From contig JAKZAP010000010.1 in NCBI GenBank assembly GCA_023053575.1, forward strand, positions 18,040,628-18,104,627: DNA of 64,000 nt, written 5' to 3'. Shown here one piece after another: positions 1 through 10,100 of the stretch. Under the pieces are notes generated by a model. That model worked only from the letters and a program-made list of their open reading frames with translations, had not been told where the DNA came from and did no database searches. The first letter of the stretch is position 1. The number at the start of each line of letters is the position of its first letter. Both the position numbers and the translations under genes were made by a program. This stretch comes from Branchinecta lynchi (lineage: Eukaryota > Arthropoda > Branchiopoda > Anostraca > Branchinectidae).

Positions 1-1
1 C

Positions 2-2368
2 GCGATCAAGATTTTGAATTGTTTTCTTTTTACTTGCTACCTCCCAACTAATTACCATACTATTGATTCAGATTTCGAATTTAATTATGCATGTTCTGAG
101 CTATCTAAGGCTGTGTTGAAAGTTCCGCCCAAGTCAGAATGGATCATTGTTGGGGATTTTAATTGTGACCTTACGGATGATCAAGATATCAGAGCATCTA
201 TGTTGTTTTCTGCACTTCCTCAATACGCTCTAATTCATAAAAATTCAGACGCTACTTATATTCATAATTCAGGCGCGTCGTCCAATATTGACCATCTAGT
301 TTCTTCGGATATTAATTTATGTCCAAGTATAGTTGGTGTTTGTGCTGATATCCCTATTAGTGATCATCTTTACCTGTCGTTTACTCTTGTTATTCCCATC
401 CCCGTATTATCCATTACGAGTAATATAGTCCGTTCTAAAAAATGTACATGTTTGGATTGGGATAAAAAGAGAATTCAAATTTATCACGTTGAAACGGATA
501 AAATGCTGTTAAAAATTGTCGACAAAAAAACATGTCTTGATCAAGTTGATATAGATATTTTTTATGCTGAATTGGTCCATTGTATGAAAGAAGGAGCGAA
601 AAATGCTTTTAATAGTAGATCTTTTTACCCGGGAACACGAGTGTTTGCATGGAAATTTAATGAGTTATTAAAAGATGCAAACACGAAAGCCTCTTGTGCG
701 TTTCGTCTGTGGCGTTCAGCGGGAAGCCCAAGGTTTGGTCCTTTTTTTGATGGTATGAAAGCTTCTAAATCGCTGTTCCGCAAGGAATTAAGATTTCACA
801 ATGATTTTATTCGGGATGAAATTGGATATCGTATTTCTGAAGATGAAGATGAGCTGTGGAAATTTGTGAGAAATAAGTCACATAGAAAGCACCCGCATGA
901 TAAAAGTAGTCTTGGGGCTGATAATTGAATTGCTCATTTTAATGGTACTTTTTCTAGAATTGATGAGACGATACATTGTAAACTTGATTCTGAATTTGAA
1001 GAAGAATTGTCTAAGCATGTAATATCGGATATTAAAATTGAAGTAGATGATGTAAAAGAAGCTATAAGAAAACTGAAAAGCAAAAAATCTTTAGATTGTG
1101 ATGGTTTACATGCTAATCATCTAAAATGGGCTTCACACAATACTATTATTATGATTGCATCCCTGTTTACTTTTATACTTAAGTCAGGTTTGGTTCCGTC
1201 GAGTTTTTTAAAATCCACAACTACCCCCCTATTAAAGAAAGGAGGTAACCCAAATGATTGTAAATCTTTCCGTCCAATAACTACTTCTTGTCAAATGAGT
1301 AAACTTTTTGAGCTAACACTCCTCCCGTATTTTGGTAGTTCTAATCAAGGTCTGAATCAAATTGGTTTCAGGAAAGGGTTGAATATTGATGTAGCTCACA
1401 CTCTTCTGTCTCGTATTTTGAGTTCTTGTAGTTATAGTAATAGAATATATGTATTAGCCCTAGACATTGCTTCAGCATACGATAGTATCATCCACGCTTG
1501 GGCCCTTAGATCTTTGTTGAAGAATGGTGTACCAGTGAGGATAGTACTCATGTTGCGTCGGTGGTTTGGGGCTTCTCGAATTAGAGTTCTTTGGAAGGGT
1601 TCTTTCACTGATTTTGATGTTGTTCTAAACTGGGGTCTTGGTCAGGGTGGGATTCTTTCTCCAGTGATTTTCAATATAACTATCGCTGCATGTCTTGATG
1701 GTGTACAGTCTTCTTTTATTTATGGTAAAGGTATCCTAGCTTCTCTTATAGCGTATGCTGACGACATACTCCTTATTAGCCGTTCTCTATCGGGCCTTCA
1801 GAATAATGTAAATTATCTAGTTAAGTCTTTTAATGAATATGGCCTGATTTTTCGACCTGAAAAATGCCAGTTTATGGTTTTTGGTCCAAAACCCCTTGAA
1901 CAAATTTCTCTTTCAGTATCTGTCCGTATAAGTAATTCAATCCTAAAACCATGTGAGTCTTTGAGATATCTGGGAATCCCTTATGGCCCGACTTTGACAT
2001 TAACGAGGGCTCTAATAGTAAAAGATGTGGAGTCGCGTATTTCTGCTAGTTTCGGGGCGGTGATTTGTCTTAGGCATTTCCTATCTAGACGCAATCTTGC
2101 AAAGATTTTTAACACTGTTGCTCTTCCACAGGCTTTGCTTGCATCTTCTTTTTTACCCTTTTTAACGTTATCAAATTTATCGCGTATCAAATCTACTTTT
2201 TTTAATTTTGGGAAATTTTTATGCCGGTTTTCGAAATACCAATCCAGTTCTTTTATGATGGATAATTATGGTTTAAAAAACCCCATTTATATTTTGAAAA
2301 AGAAACGGGAAACATTTTTTTCAAAAATTTATTCCATAAAGCACACTTTGTCCGATGTGTTGCGTTGA
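2..2368 (+). pseudogene. LINE-A ORF2 (endonuclease + reverse transcriptase), 5' cut by window edge, one in-frame stop
   Basis: This is the polyprotein of a non-LTR retrotransposon, which nicks target DNA and reverse-transcribes its own RNA there. The frame is open from base 2 and starts inside the APE-like endonuclease. Visible motifs are VGDFNCD (bases 155-175), IDHLV (281-295) and the SDHLYL histidine motif (359-376). The RT domain follows: FRPITT near 1270, the catalytic DIASAYD near 1465, GQGGILSPVIFN near 1640 and YADD near 1755. A TGA at 926-928 interrupts the frame between endonuclease and RT; the frame stays open before and after it, so this is a single nonsense codon and not a frameshift. 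ORF2 ends at the TGA at 2366-2368. The clade was not assigned; CR1/Jockey-like organisation is an inference. Confidence 0.9.
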
Positions 2369-2517
2369 TTGTATTTTGGTTAAAGTGTTAGGTAGACTTC
2401 ATTTAGGATAGTGTAGGCTAATTGTTTTTTAATGTTTGTGTGTTCTGATGTTTGTGGGGGGTTTCTAGCCCCCCTTGCGAGTAAGTCTTCGTTTGCTGTT
2501 TTTGCTACTGCTGAAGG

Positions 2518-3651
2518 ATGTCGACTAAATTTGTCATAGACGAGTTGCTTTGCTTCTTTGTTACGCGGCTTGATGCTGGAACACCCAAGGATCTTCTCAT
2601 CAAACTGTGTACTGATTTCTACACAGTGGAGGAGATTAATCGAGCCAAGTCAAACTTGGTGAATTACACGCCGGCGGAAGTCATTGCTACCCTTACGAAA
2701 GATTTTCCTGATTTTGTGAAAACTCGTTCCGGACAATCTTCTAAAGCTCCTATCCTTAGCGAAATATTTTCGATCTTATTACAAGTGGATCGTAAAGTTT
2801 TCCCTGCGTTTGTTGCACGGAATCTACTTCGTCTCCCTGCAATGTCCCTGACACATTTCGATTTTGCAAGCATTCTCGCTTCATACAATTCTCTGCAGAA
2901 TGAAGTAGACGAACTAAAAACTCTAGTTAAAACGATCGCGCCCTGTGATGTTACCAGCCTCAGGGGTGAGCTCATTGAGTTGAAAAATACACTGGACTCT
3001 GTCGCTGCTAAGCAACAAATGCATTGCACTGATAACGCGTCATCGGAGCCTTCCCTGGTACCGACTAGAGTGCCACCTAGTGGTATCACTGAATCAGCTG
3101 TAGTTAGAGCGATGGTTCCCGCAAGCCCTTCTAGAGCGCGTAGTGGTTCCGAAACTTTGTCTTCCAGGTTGGCTAGTGTACCAGAACCGCAGACCGGCCT
3201 ATCTTTTGCCTCTGTGGTTAAAAATGGTGGGCAGAGGAAGAAGCGAGTTACCAAAGCGAGGAATCCTGTTGCGCCTCCCAGTGTGATAGGGCCAAAAGGA
3301 AAGGGGCCTAAGGTTACCATAGGTTCCAGTATTGCGGGCCGTTCTGATCTTAAATCGGTCTTGCAAACAAAAGAGCTGAAGTTATTTGTCACTCGATTTG
3401 TGCCTGAAACGGCTGCTAGTGATGTGGCGCGTATCTTGTCTCGTAAGCTGAATAACAGAAAAGTGGAGTGTGAGAGAATCAACTCGGCTAGTAGTTTCAG
3501 TGCGTCTTTCAAAGTTACTGTGCCCGCAGTGTTTACTGAGCAGGTTTTGGATGCAAAATTCTGGCCTGCGGGCATCCTTGTGCGTCGCTTCTATGAGCCT
3601 CGCCCCGCTCGTTCCCCTGAAGGTAACAGTGTACAATCCGAAAATGTTTGA
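2518..3651 (+). CDS. LINE-B ORF1 protein (RNA-binding/chaperone type)
   Basis: The 377-residue protein should bind element RNA and form the ribonucleoprotein used for retrotransposition. The N-terminal ~65 residues resemble the helical 'ISELLCF..' start found in many invertebrate LINE ORF1s. A short leucine/glutamate-rich coiled-coil candidate lies near residues 120-165 (LQNEVDELKTLVKTI). A basic, low-complexity middle follows (KNGGQRKKRVTKARNP near 238-253). The C-terminal ~90 residues start at ELKLFVTRFVPET and end with FWPAGILVRRF, a pattern common at the end of CR1/Jockey-group ORF1s. No CCHC zinc knuckle is visible. The start is the first ATG of the open frame. Its stop codon overlaps the start of ORF2. 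The frame is intact. Confidence 0.8.
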   Translation: MSTKFVIDELLCFFVTRLDAGTPKDLLIKLCTDFYTVEEINRAKSNLVNYTPAEVIATLTKDFPDFVKTRSGQSSKAPILSEIFSILLQVDRKVFPAFVARNLLRLPAMSLTHFDFASILASYNSLQNEVDELKTLVKTIAPCDVTSLRGELIELKNTLDSVAAKQQMHCTDNASSEPSLVPTRVPPSGITESAVVRAMVPASPSRARSGSETLSSRLASVPEPQTGLSFASVVKNGGQRKKRVTKARNPVAPPSVIGPKGKGPKVTIGSSIAGRSDLKSVLQTKELKLFVTRFVPETAASDVARILSRKLNNRKVECERINSASSFSASFKVTVPAVFTEQVLDAKFWPAGILVRRFYEPRPARSPEGNSVQSENV

Positions 3652-6505
3652 GTCAGGCATAAGGATTGCATCATTTAACTGCCATTCGGTGAAATGGAAC
3701 ATCGCCGCGGTGAGGGCTCTGTGCGAAGAAGCGGATATAATACTGCTGCAGGAAACGATGCTGTTCGACTTCGATCTTCCCTTTCTGGACACAATCCATG
3801 TTGATTTTTCGGCCTTTGGAGTGTCGTCTACGAAGGCCGGGGATGGGCTCGTGAGAGGTAGGCCAAAAGGTGGACTTGCGATCCTCTGCAGACATAACTT
3901 GAAAGGTATGCTTTCTTTTCCTATTCCTGCCGATGAGCGTCTGCAGCCAGTTTCTCTGAAGTGCGGTCTTTCTCGGATTCTGCTGGTGAATGTTTACATG
4001 CCTGTTTGCAATCCGGAAAATTTACCAGAATTTAATATGTACCTTGGTAGACTAGTGTCGTTTATTGATGATGATATTGTGCCGACCCATTTGTGTTTTG
4101 TTGGTGATTTTAATGCGGATTACTGTAAAAAATCCCTTTTTTACGTTGAGCTAGACCAGGTGGCTCGTGATAATGACCTTGCGATAGCTGACGTGGATTG
4201 CCTCAGTGATACATCGTTCACGTTTATGAGCCATGTGGGCTCTACGTCGTGGCTTGATCACGTGATTGTGTCACGGTCTCTTCGAAATTTTTTACGAAAT
4301 GTTCAAGTTCGTTATGATATTTTTGGTTCTGACCACTTTCCAGTTGTTTTTGAGCTTGCCCCATCGCTGCTCAGCCGGGACGTGAGCGAACGGGCCCCCA
4401 CTGTCCCTACTCTTTCTCCCCCGGTGGTGGCTTGGGATAACGCTACTAATGATCAACTTGCTGCTTACAGAGGTGGGGTTGAACATGGTCTGAGGGTTTT
4501 ACAACAAAATCTGCCTGTTGTGTGTAAAACTGGTGGTGGTTTTTGTTCGGATACTGGTCACAGGTGTAGCCTCGTACATATGTACCTGTCTGTATGTGCA
4601 ATACTAATAACTAATGCTTGTGTGTGCCTACCATTTGTTGCACAGAAAACAAATCCTGGAAGAAAAGAAGTTTTACCTGGTTGGAACAGGCATGTGAAGG
4701 TCCATTTTACAGCAGCCAAGGAAGCTTTTAGGGAGTGGCTGGCTAATGGCAAATTCCCAGGAGATGAATATGACCTGCTGAGAAGAAGCCTAAATCAGAG
4801 GTTTCGTGGTGCTCTTCGTTGGTGCCGGAAAAATTTAGACCGGCTTAAGGCTTCAGCGCTTGCGGCTTCACTCATGAACTGTAAGTTTAAGGAGTTCTGG
4901 AAGAGGGTAGCCAGAAGTAGTAAGTCCAGTGCCCCAAAGGCGGCTGAGCATGTTGGTGGCGTATCTGGTCCAGCAGCCATAGCCGATTTATAGGGTCACC
5001 ACTTCGCATCGACTTTTTCCTCAGTCCCTTCTGAACTTGAGTGTGTTGTGCGAGATGCGCAAAATGCCATTGCTCTTGCTGACCTTGAGCAGCTAATTTC
5101 ACATGAGGTTGTTTCTAAGGTGGTAGCTGGGCTTTCAGGTAGTAGGAGTGGGGGTCTCGATGGTTTAACTGCGAACCATCTGAAGCATGCTGGCCCGCAA
5201 CTAACTTGTTTTTTAACTGTCTTGTTTAATGGTTTTCTTTTGCATGCATTTGTGCCTGATCCTTTAACGGAAGTTTGTCTGATACCTATCCCAAAGTCGG
5301 TGACTGGTGACCTAAGTAGCCTTACTAACTATCGGCCTATTGCTATGGCAGCTGTTATCTCTAAGGTTTTCGAAAAATGTCTTTATGATATTGTCGAACC
5401 TAAGATACGCTCGTCATCATACCAGTTTGGGTTCAAGCCCAAATCTTCTACTGATTTTTGTGTCTTTATTCTAAAAGCGGTGATAGAGTATTTTTGGCTA
5501 TTTTCTTCCCCTGTGTTTGTGTGCTTTATTGACGCTAAAGCTGCGTTTGATAGAGTTAACCAGGCAAAGTTATTAAGTAAGATGTTAGCAAAAGGTGTGG
5601 ACCCTAGAATAGTTCTAACCCTTGCATGCTGGTTTCAAAACCAGAAATTCTGTGTCAGATGGGATGGGGTTTTCAGCAGCCCATTTCACGTTTTAAATGG
5701 TGTTAGACAAGGTGGAGTTTTGTCCCCTATTCTGTACAACCTGTATGTGGATGAACTTAACAGTGCCCTTGTTAATGCAGGTGTAGGTTGCTTCATCCAG
5801 GGTGTATGTTTTAACAATATTAGTTATGCTGACGACGTTGCGCTTCTGGCCCCTACGGTTCATGCACTGAACCAACTGTTGGCTATTTGCGATGATTTTG
5901 CTTTACAGCATGATATAATATTCAACACGAAGAAAACGCTATGCATGGCTTTTATCCCACGTGGCATTCGCCTGCATCACCTTCCCAAAGTTTTTCTTTC
6001 AGGGCAAACTCTTCATTTTGTGGATGAATTTAAATACCTAGGGTTTACGTTCACCCCTACGCTGAGCGACGAGCTGCATGTAAAAGCCCTATCACGGGCA
6101 CTATGGGCTCGAGCTAATCTGCTAATAAGGAAGTTTGGGGCTTGCGACTCGCCCGTCAAGACTTTTCTTTTCAGGATGTACTGCACTCAGCTTTACTGTG
6201 TGGCTCTTGTAACTAATATTAGGGTTAGGCGCGAAACCAGTTTTCGTGTCCTATACAATAACTCTTTTCGTTGGTTGCATGGGTTAAAGTGGAACTGTAG
6301 TGCGTCATCAATGTTTGTTGGTGAAGGCCTTCCCTCTTTCCCAGAAATTAGACGCTTTTCTGCCCTTTCCCTGCAGAAGCGTATTCTTGAGTCCCAGAAT
6401 CCGTTGCTGGCTGTCCTGGCTGGGCCGCACATGAGGCTGTCGCTGCCAATATGGTTGTCGTGGGGGAAGTTGCTCTTCTGCAATTTCTCTCCTTCAGTGA
6501 ATTAG
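3644..6505 (+). pseudogene. LINE-B ORF2 (endonuclease + reverse transcriptase) with one in-frame stop
   Basis: The frame has 953 codons from the ATG at 3644, which overlaps the ORF1 stop in the 8-base string ATGTTTGA. The APE endonuclease comes first: ASFNCHSVKWN near residue 9, QET near 37, VGDFNADY near 152-159, LDHVIVS near 205 and SDHFPVVF near 229. RT follows: GLDGLTANHLKHA near 507-520, NYRPIAMAAVISKVFE, the catalytic DAKAAFDRV near 630, VRQGGVLSPILYN, and YADD at residues 728-731. Codon 450 (4991-4993) is TAG; the reading frame is otherwise unbroken from 3644 to the TGA/TAG end at 6505. The stop sits where related elements carry a conserved Trp (x-x-[W]-x-x-HF). As written the protein would end before RT, so I call it a pseudogene; recoding cannot be excluded. 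Confidence 0.9.
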
Positions 6506-6599
6506 TGTTTTGTTTTTAATTTTGTTTTGTTTTGTTGGTGTTTATAGATGTATATGGCCCTTGTTGGCCGTCCATTTAGTTAAATAAATAAATAAATAT

Positions 6600-6737
6600 A
6601 AATGACGTAGAGTTTTTATGAAAGTATATGGTCTAGTTACTAGTTTGTAGACCGATTGTATGAATTTTATTATATTTTTTTCTACTCGCCAGCTTTGGCG
6701 GATACAAATAAATGAATTGAATTGAATTGAATTGAAT
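6600..6737 (+). mobile_element. Detached LINE 3' end with (AATTG)n tail, probably the 3' end of LINE-A
   Basis: This segment follows directly after the (AAAT)n tail of LINE-B. It contains a GCCAGCTTTGGC hairpin near 6690-6701, then a TACAAATAAATG stretch and about five AATTG units (6713-6737). That is the usual end of a LINE (hairpin plus microsatellite), with no coding sequence immediately in front of it. LINE-A lacks a recognisable tail after its stop at 2368, so this is most simply its 3' end, displaced by insertion of LINE-B. Confidence 0.55.
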
Positions 6738-7005
6738 CTGAAATAAACTGAAACTGAAAACTGAAACTGAATCGGTATAAAGGCCTCCTCGAATCAATCG
6801 ATTAAATGGTAACCGGTTATTTTGTTTCTGGTCCGAAAAATGAGTGTGGGCGCATAGATAACGTGTCCTTGTTCTGTTTTTCGTCGTTTTTGTTCACATC
6901 CCTAAACCCTTCAGTTTTTCTTAAAAATTCATTAGTAATTATTCTACTAGCAGGATATTTCGAAAAAATGCCAAGTGTGCTTATTCTACGATTTTTTCAT
7001 TTCAG
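6738..7005 (+). other. raptor intron sequence
   Basis: Starts with a short degenerate (AACTGAA)n run (6738-6772). No coding similarity is visible; it ends with the acceptor of the 7006 exon. Confidence 0.6.
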
Positions 7006-7109
7006 TCCCGGGATCAGATGGTGTCTCGTGACGTCATAGATGCCTCAGTCGGGAATACCCTTGCCCACATTGCGGTGCTTACGCCTGCTGTTGTGGGATC
7101 CCCTAGAAA
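7006..7109 (+). CDS. raptor: Probable raptor exon in the variable linker
   Basis: The exon is flanked by a strong acceptor (T-rich tract ending CATTTCAG) and a consensus donor AAA/GTAAGTAA. Only one frame is open across it (34 codons plus 2 nt, containing VSRDVIDASVGNTL and ending AVVGSPR); the other two frames have stops. It lies upstream of certain raptor exons on the same strand. The encoded segment is not conserved enough to recognise, as expected for the linker between HEAT repeats and propeller. It ends in phase 2, which neither acceptor of the exon at 12490 can complete, so at least one more exon must intervene if this one is in raptor. Confidence 0.6.
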
Positions 7110-10100
7110 GTAAGTAATATGTGTAAGTAGTAGAATAAGTTGAATTTAGTTTAAAATTACTTTTACAGCAATGATGCCAAGTTTACATTTCGTGACAACA
7201 TAGATAATCGTAAACGAAAGTGTCGCAAATTCAACAGTTGGCCTACGTACAGATGCAGATATATATGCAATTTGAATGCGCATTTCGTGGGTGAATATGC
7301 GAATCTTTTTGGCTAACTTTTTATTACTTAAAGCACAATTAAGTCGCAATAGATGAATTTGCTGTTCCAGTATTCCAACACACGTAAATCCTTGGGAACA
7401 ATACCGTTTTGAGGTAAAGTAAGTGCGGGAATACCTATGACTTCGTAAAAGTTGTCCGTCCAGCTGTCAGCACGAAAACTCTCGAAGGGAATGAGATATT
7501 TTGATGAAACTTGGTGTGAGGATTATGTGTTAAATTTATTAACTGTACAAATGTTCAAGGAGTCCCGCGAAGACTGAATATCTCTTAGACCCAATTGTCT
7601 GTATCAAATATTGAAGTTTTGGGACCCCGTCGAAGCCTTTTGTCTTGTTTCTAAAGAGTCTTAACGCGTCCCGACTGTTTTAGCCTTGGCTTTGGTTCGA
7701 AAAAGGGAAATGCTTGCATAACAGGTATTCCTGAAAAATGAGCTCCTCAGAAGCGGAAGCCTGATCCGCCTCAGAAAATGCCAGACACCGTAAATGCAAG
7801 AATCAGTCAATCTTCACTAGGCTCGATAAACGTTGCATAGGAAAACTATGGAAATGAGACTGAACGATTAGGGAATTATAGTTCATCAGTAATGTAGTTA
7901 TCTCCCAGATGGATGGTAAATTGCAAATATCAAAGAATTCAGAATAGTTATGTAAAATTTTTCCGTGTTTTCGCTGTAAGTCAACGGGTCTCGGAAAAGG
8001 CTTAAACAGCCAAAACCGTGGGTAATTTTTTGAAAGCACAGCCTAGTTTTAAAGTATTTAAATATTTTAAAATAATGCAAGTTGAATAGTAAATAGTGCA
8101 AGAGGTCCTTTAACATTGCGAGGTGTAGGATTTTCGACTTCGAGACTGTATATTGGCGTTTGGTAACTATTCTGGACCTATGAATAGTTGGAAAGATCTT
8201 TGGGCCCTTCCTTGATTCGTTAATCGCAGTCTTGGAGCAAATGTTTGTCCCGAATGTTGTCCCCAGATGGCCCATCTATTCCCCCCCTCCCCTCCCGTCT
8301 TCCGTGAGTCGGTCCGAGCGGAATACTGGCAATCAGTTTTCCCCATATCCCGCTAATTCTTCTACCCAATTTTCACGTAGTTTCATCCCATCATTTATTT
8401 CTGGTAATTTCTTGTAAGTGTATTAATTAATTTGTGTCTTGTGTGTCTGTGTATTTTGTAAATTTGTATTTCTTCTTTAGCTTTTAGCTATTCGGATTAA
8501 ACTTGATTGATTGAAAAATGTAAGTGCGGATCTTGAAGGTTTCAGACTTGTAGCATTCAAGTCCGGCACCCTATTGGTCGGTTTTGCACCTTCAGGTCGA
8601 AGCCTGGCTTCCAAATTCGCTCATTGGCTCTTTTAAGGCATCAGCATGCAGTCGAGTCAGTCTGGCGATTTGACCATTATAAGTGTCAAGAACTCCACTT
8701 GGGTCTCAGTGGAGCAGTGGTGTCCTATGGCTGTGACGCCTTGCAAGTCCGTAACTAGTCTTCTGATCCCCTCGGCTACGCCGTACCCCCTTTACCAAGG
8801 TTGATAGAATTCGAGAGCTCGGGTGTCCCCCGGAAGTTCCCGAAATTTGCAAAAGCCTGCCACGGAGTGAATTGGTAGTACTGCTAGTATTGACTCAGGT
8901 CCGTTTTCATCGGGTAATGTTCAAACCTTCTGTTGTACGTTACTCTTCGGAGGGCCTAGTTCAGTTCACAGACGTAGGGCAAAGTAGTGTTCGAACAAAG
9001 TTAGGAGTGATTATGGTAATTTAATTTAAGAACGAACTTTCAGAGCATAAGTGCCCAACGTGACGTCTCTCATCCGGTAAATAGTAAGTAAGTAAGTAAG
9101 TAATTTATTTATAACCCGCCGTTTTCAGAAAGCGGAGTAAATGAAGAAAATAAATAAAACACATGAACATACACAAAAAAACACTTAATTTCAATCGTCG
9201 TCCAGGAAGCAGTGTAGAAGGTCGTGCGCTGGTTGGGTTCTGTTGTCAATGATTTTTTATAGCGACGAAGAAATATCCAAAAGGGTAACACTTGCATCTT
9301 GAATTTTGAACTTCTCCGTCAAAGTATGGTTATGGCATAGTTTCGACTAGTGGAGCAGGTGCTTTGCATATTAAAAATAACATGATCTCATCTTTATTAT
9401 CTCCTTCTTTCGCAGAACATGAGTGACACCAGAACGAAATAGTATAGAAGGAGCGCAGAAGGTGCTGTACAATTTTCCCAAAGCTTTACGATTATAGCGC
9501 CCCCGGTTGGGGATATTAGTCTACATAAGTATGTACTTTATTTCCATAATAGCTCAGTAGAATATGGCTAGCAGACGATCGTCGGGACGTAATATAATAA
9601 ATGAAACAAATGTGAAAGCAATGGCTTACAGACCTTACAGTGTATAGAATATGCGACAATGAATATGCCTACAGCATACAACACAGGTCAAGCATCAAGA
9701 GATAAAATGGGAAATAAAATAAAGTAACATCAAGATTTGAAGTGGTGAATAAAAATCAGGTACAATCACGTCCAGTTTAAAGATAAAAAATAACCGCGTG
9801 TCATCGAAACTTGAAGCAAAGATAAAAAAAAAAAAATACTGACAAAAAAAGACTGGGAGTATGATTTAGTCAGGAAGTCAAAGAGGCCTGTACAAAGCTT
9901 CTTTGTTCCTCTCTGTATTGGTGACTAGGCTAAAGCGGTGAGGGCAAACTTTTGTTAGTGGGGTGTGTTACGAACCTTTAACGATATACTCTATATAATC
10001 TAGGTATGATGTGTTATCACCTGTGGTCAACTCTAGTCTATCTGTGCCAGACTTCTCTGCAACGACCCCTCGATCAGGTCGCCGAAGGAAGAGCAGCGTA

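Larger units (their letters stand above)
2430..6597 (+). mobile_element. LINE-B, nearly full-length two-ORF non-LTR retrotransposon
   Basis: This is a complete-looking LINE: a short 5' UTR, ORF1 (2518-3651), ORF2 (3644-6505), and a 3' UTR of about 90 bases. The 3' UTR carries a GGCC..GGCC hairpin (6556-6569) and an (AAAT)n tail (about 6582-6597). The 5' boundary is uncertain; about 2430 is chosen because ORF2 of LINE-A ends at 2368 and a GGGGGG/CCCCCC hairpin occurs at 2456-2476. A second LINE-type 3' end, with its own hairpin and an (AATTG)n tail, follows at 6600-6737. The simplest reading is that LINE-B inserted into the 3' UTR of LINE-A. I could not identify a convincing target-site duplication. 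Confidence 0.8.

Noticed and set aside
2664..3575. 303-residue minus-strand frame
   Set aside because: It is the antisense shadow of LINE-B ORF1.
7022..7032. CRE-like TGACGTCA sequences (also near 33060)
   Set aside because: The first lies in coding sequence and the second has no associated promoter; single short matches are expected by chance.
8660..8806. Possible exon between CATGCAG and GTCCGTAACT
   Set aside because: Open in one frame but the residues do not resemble raptor and the donor is weak.
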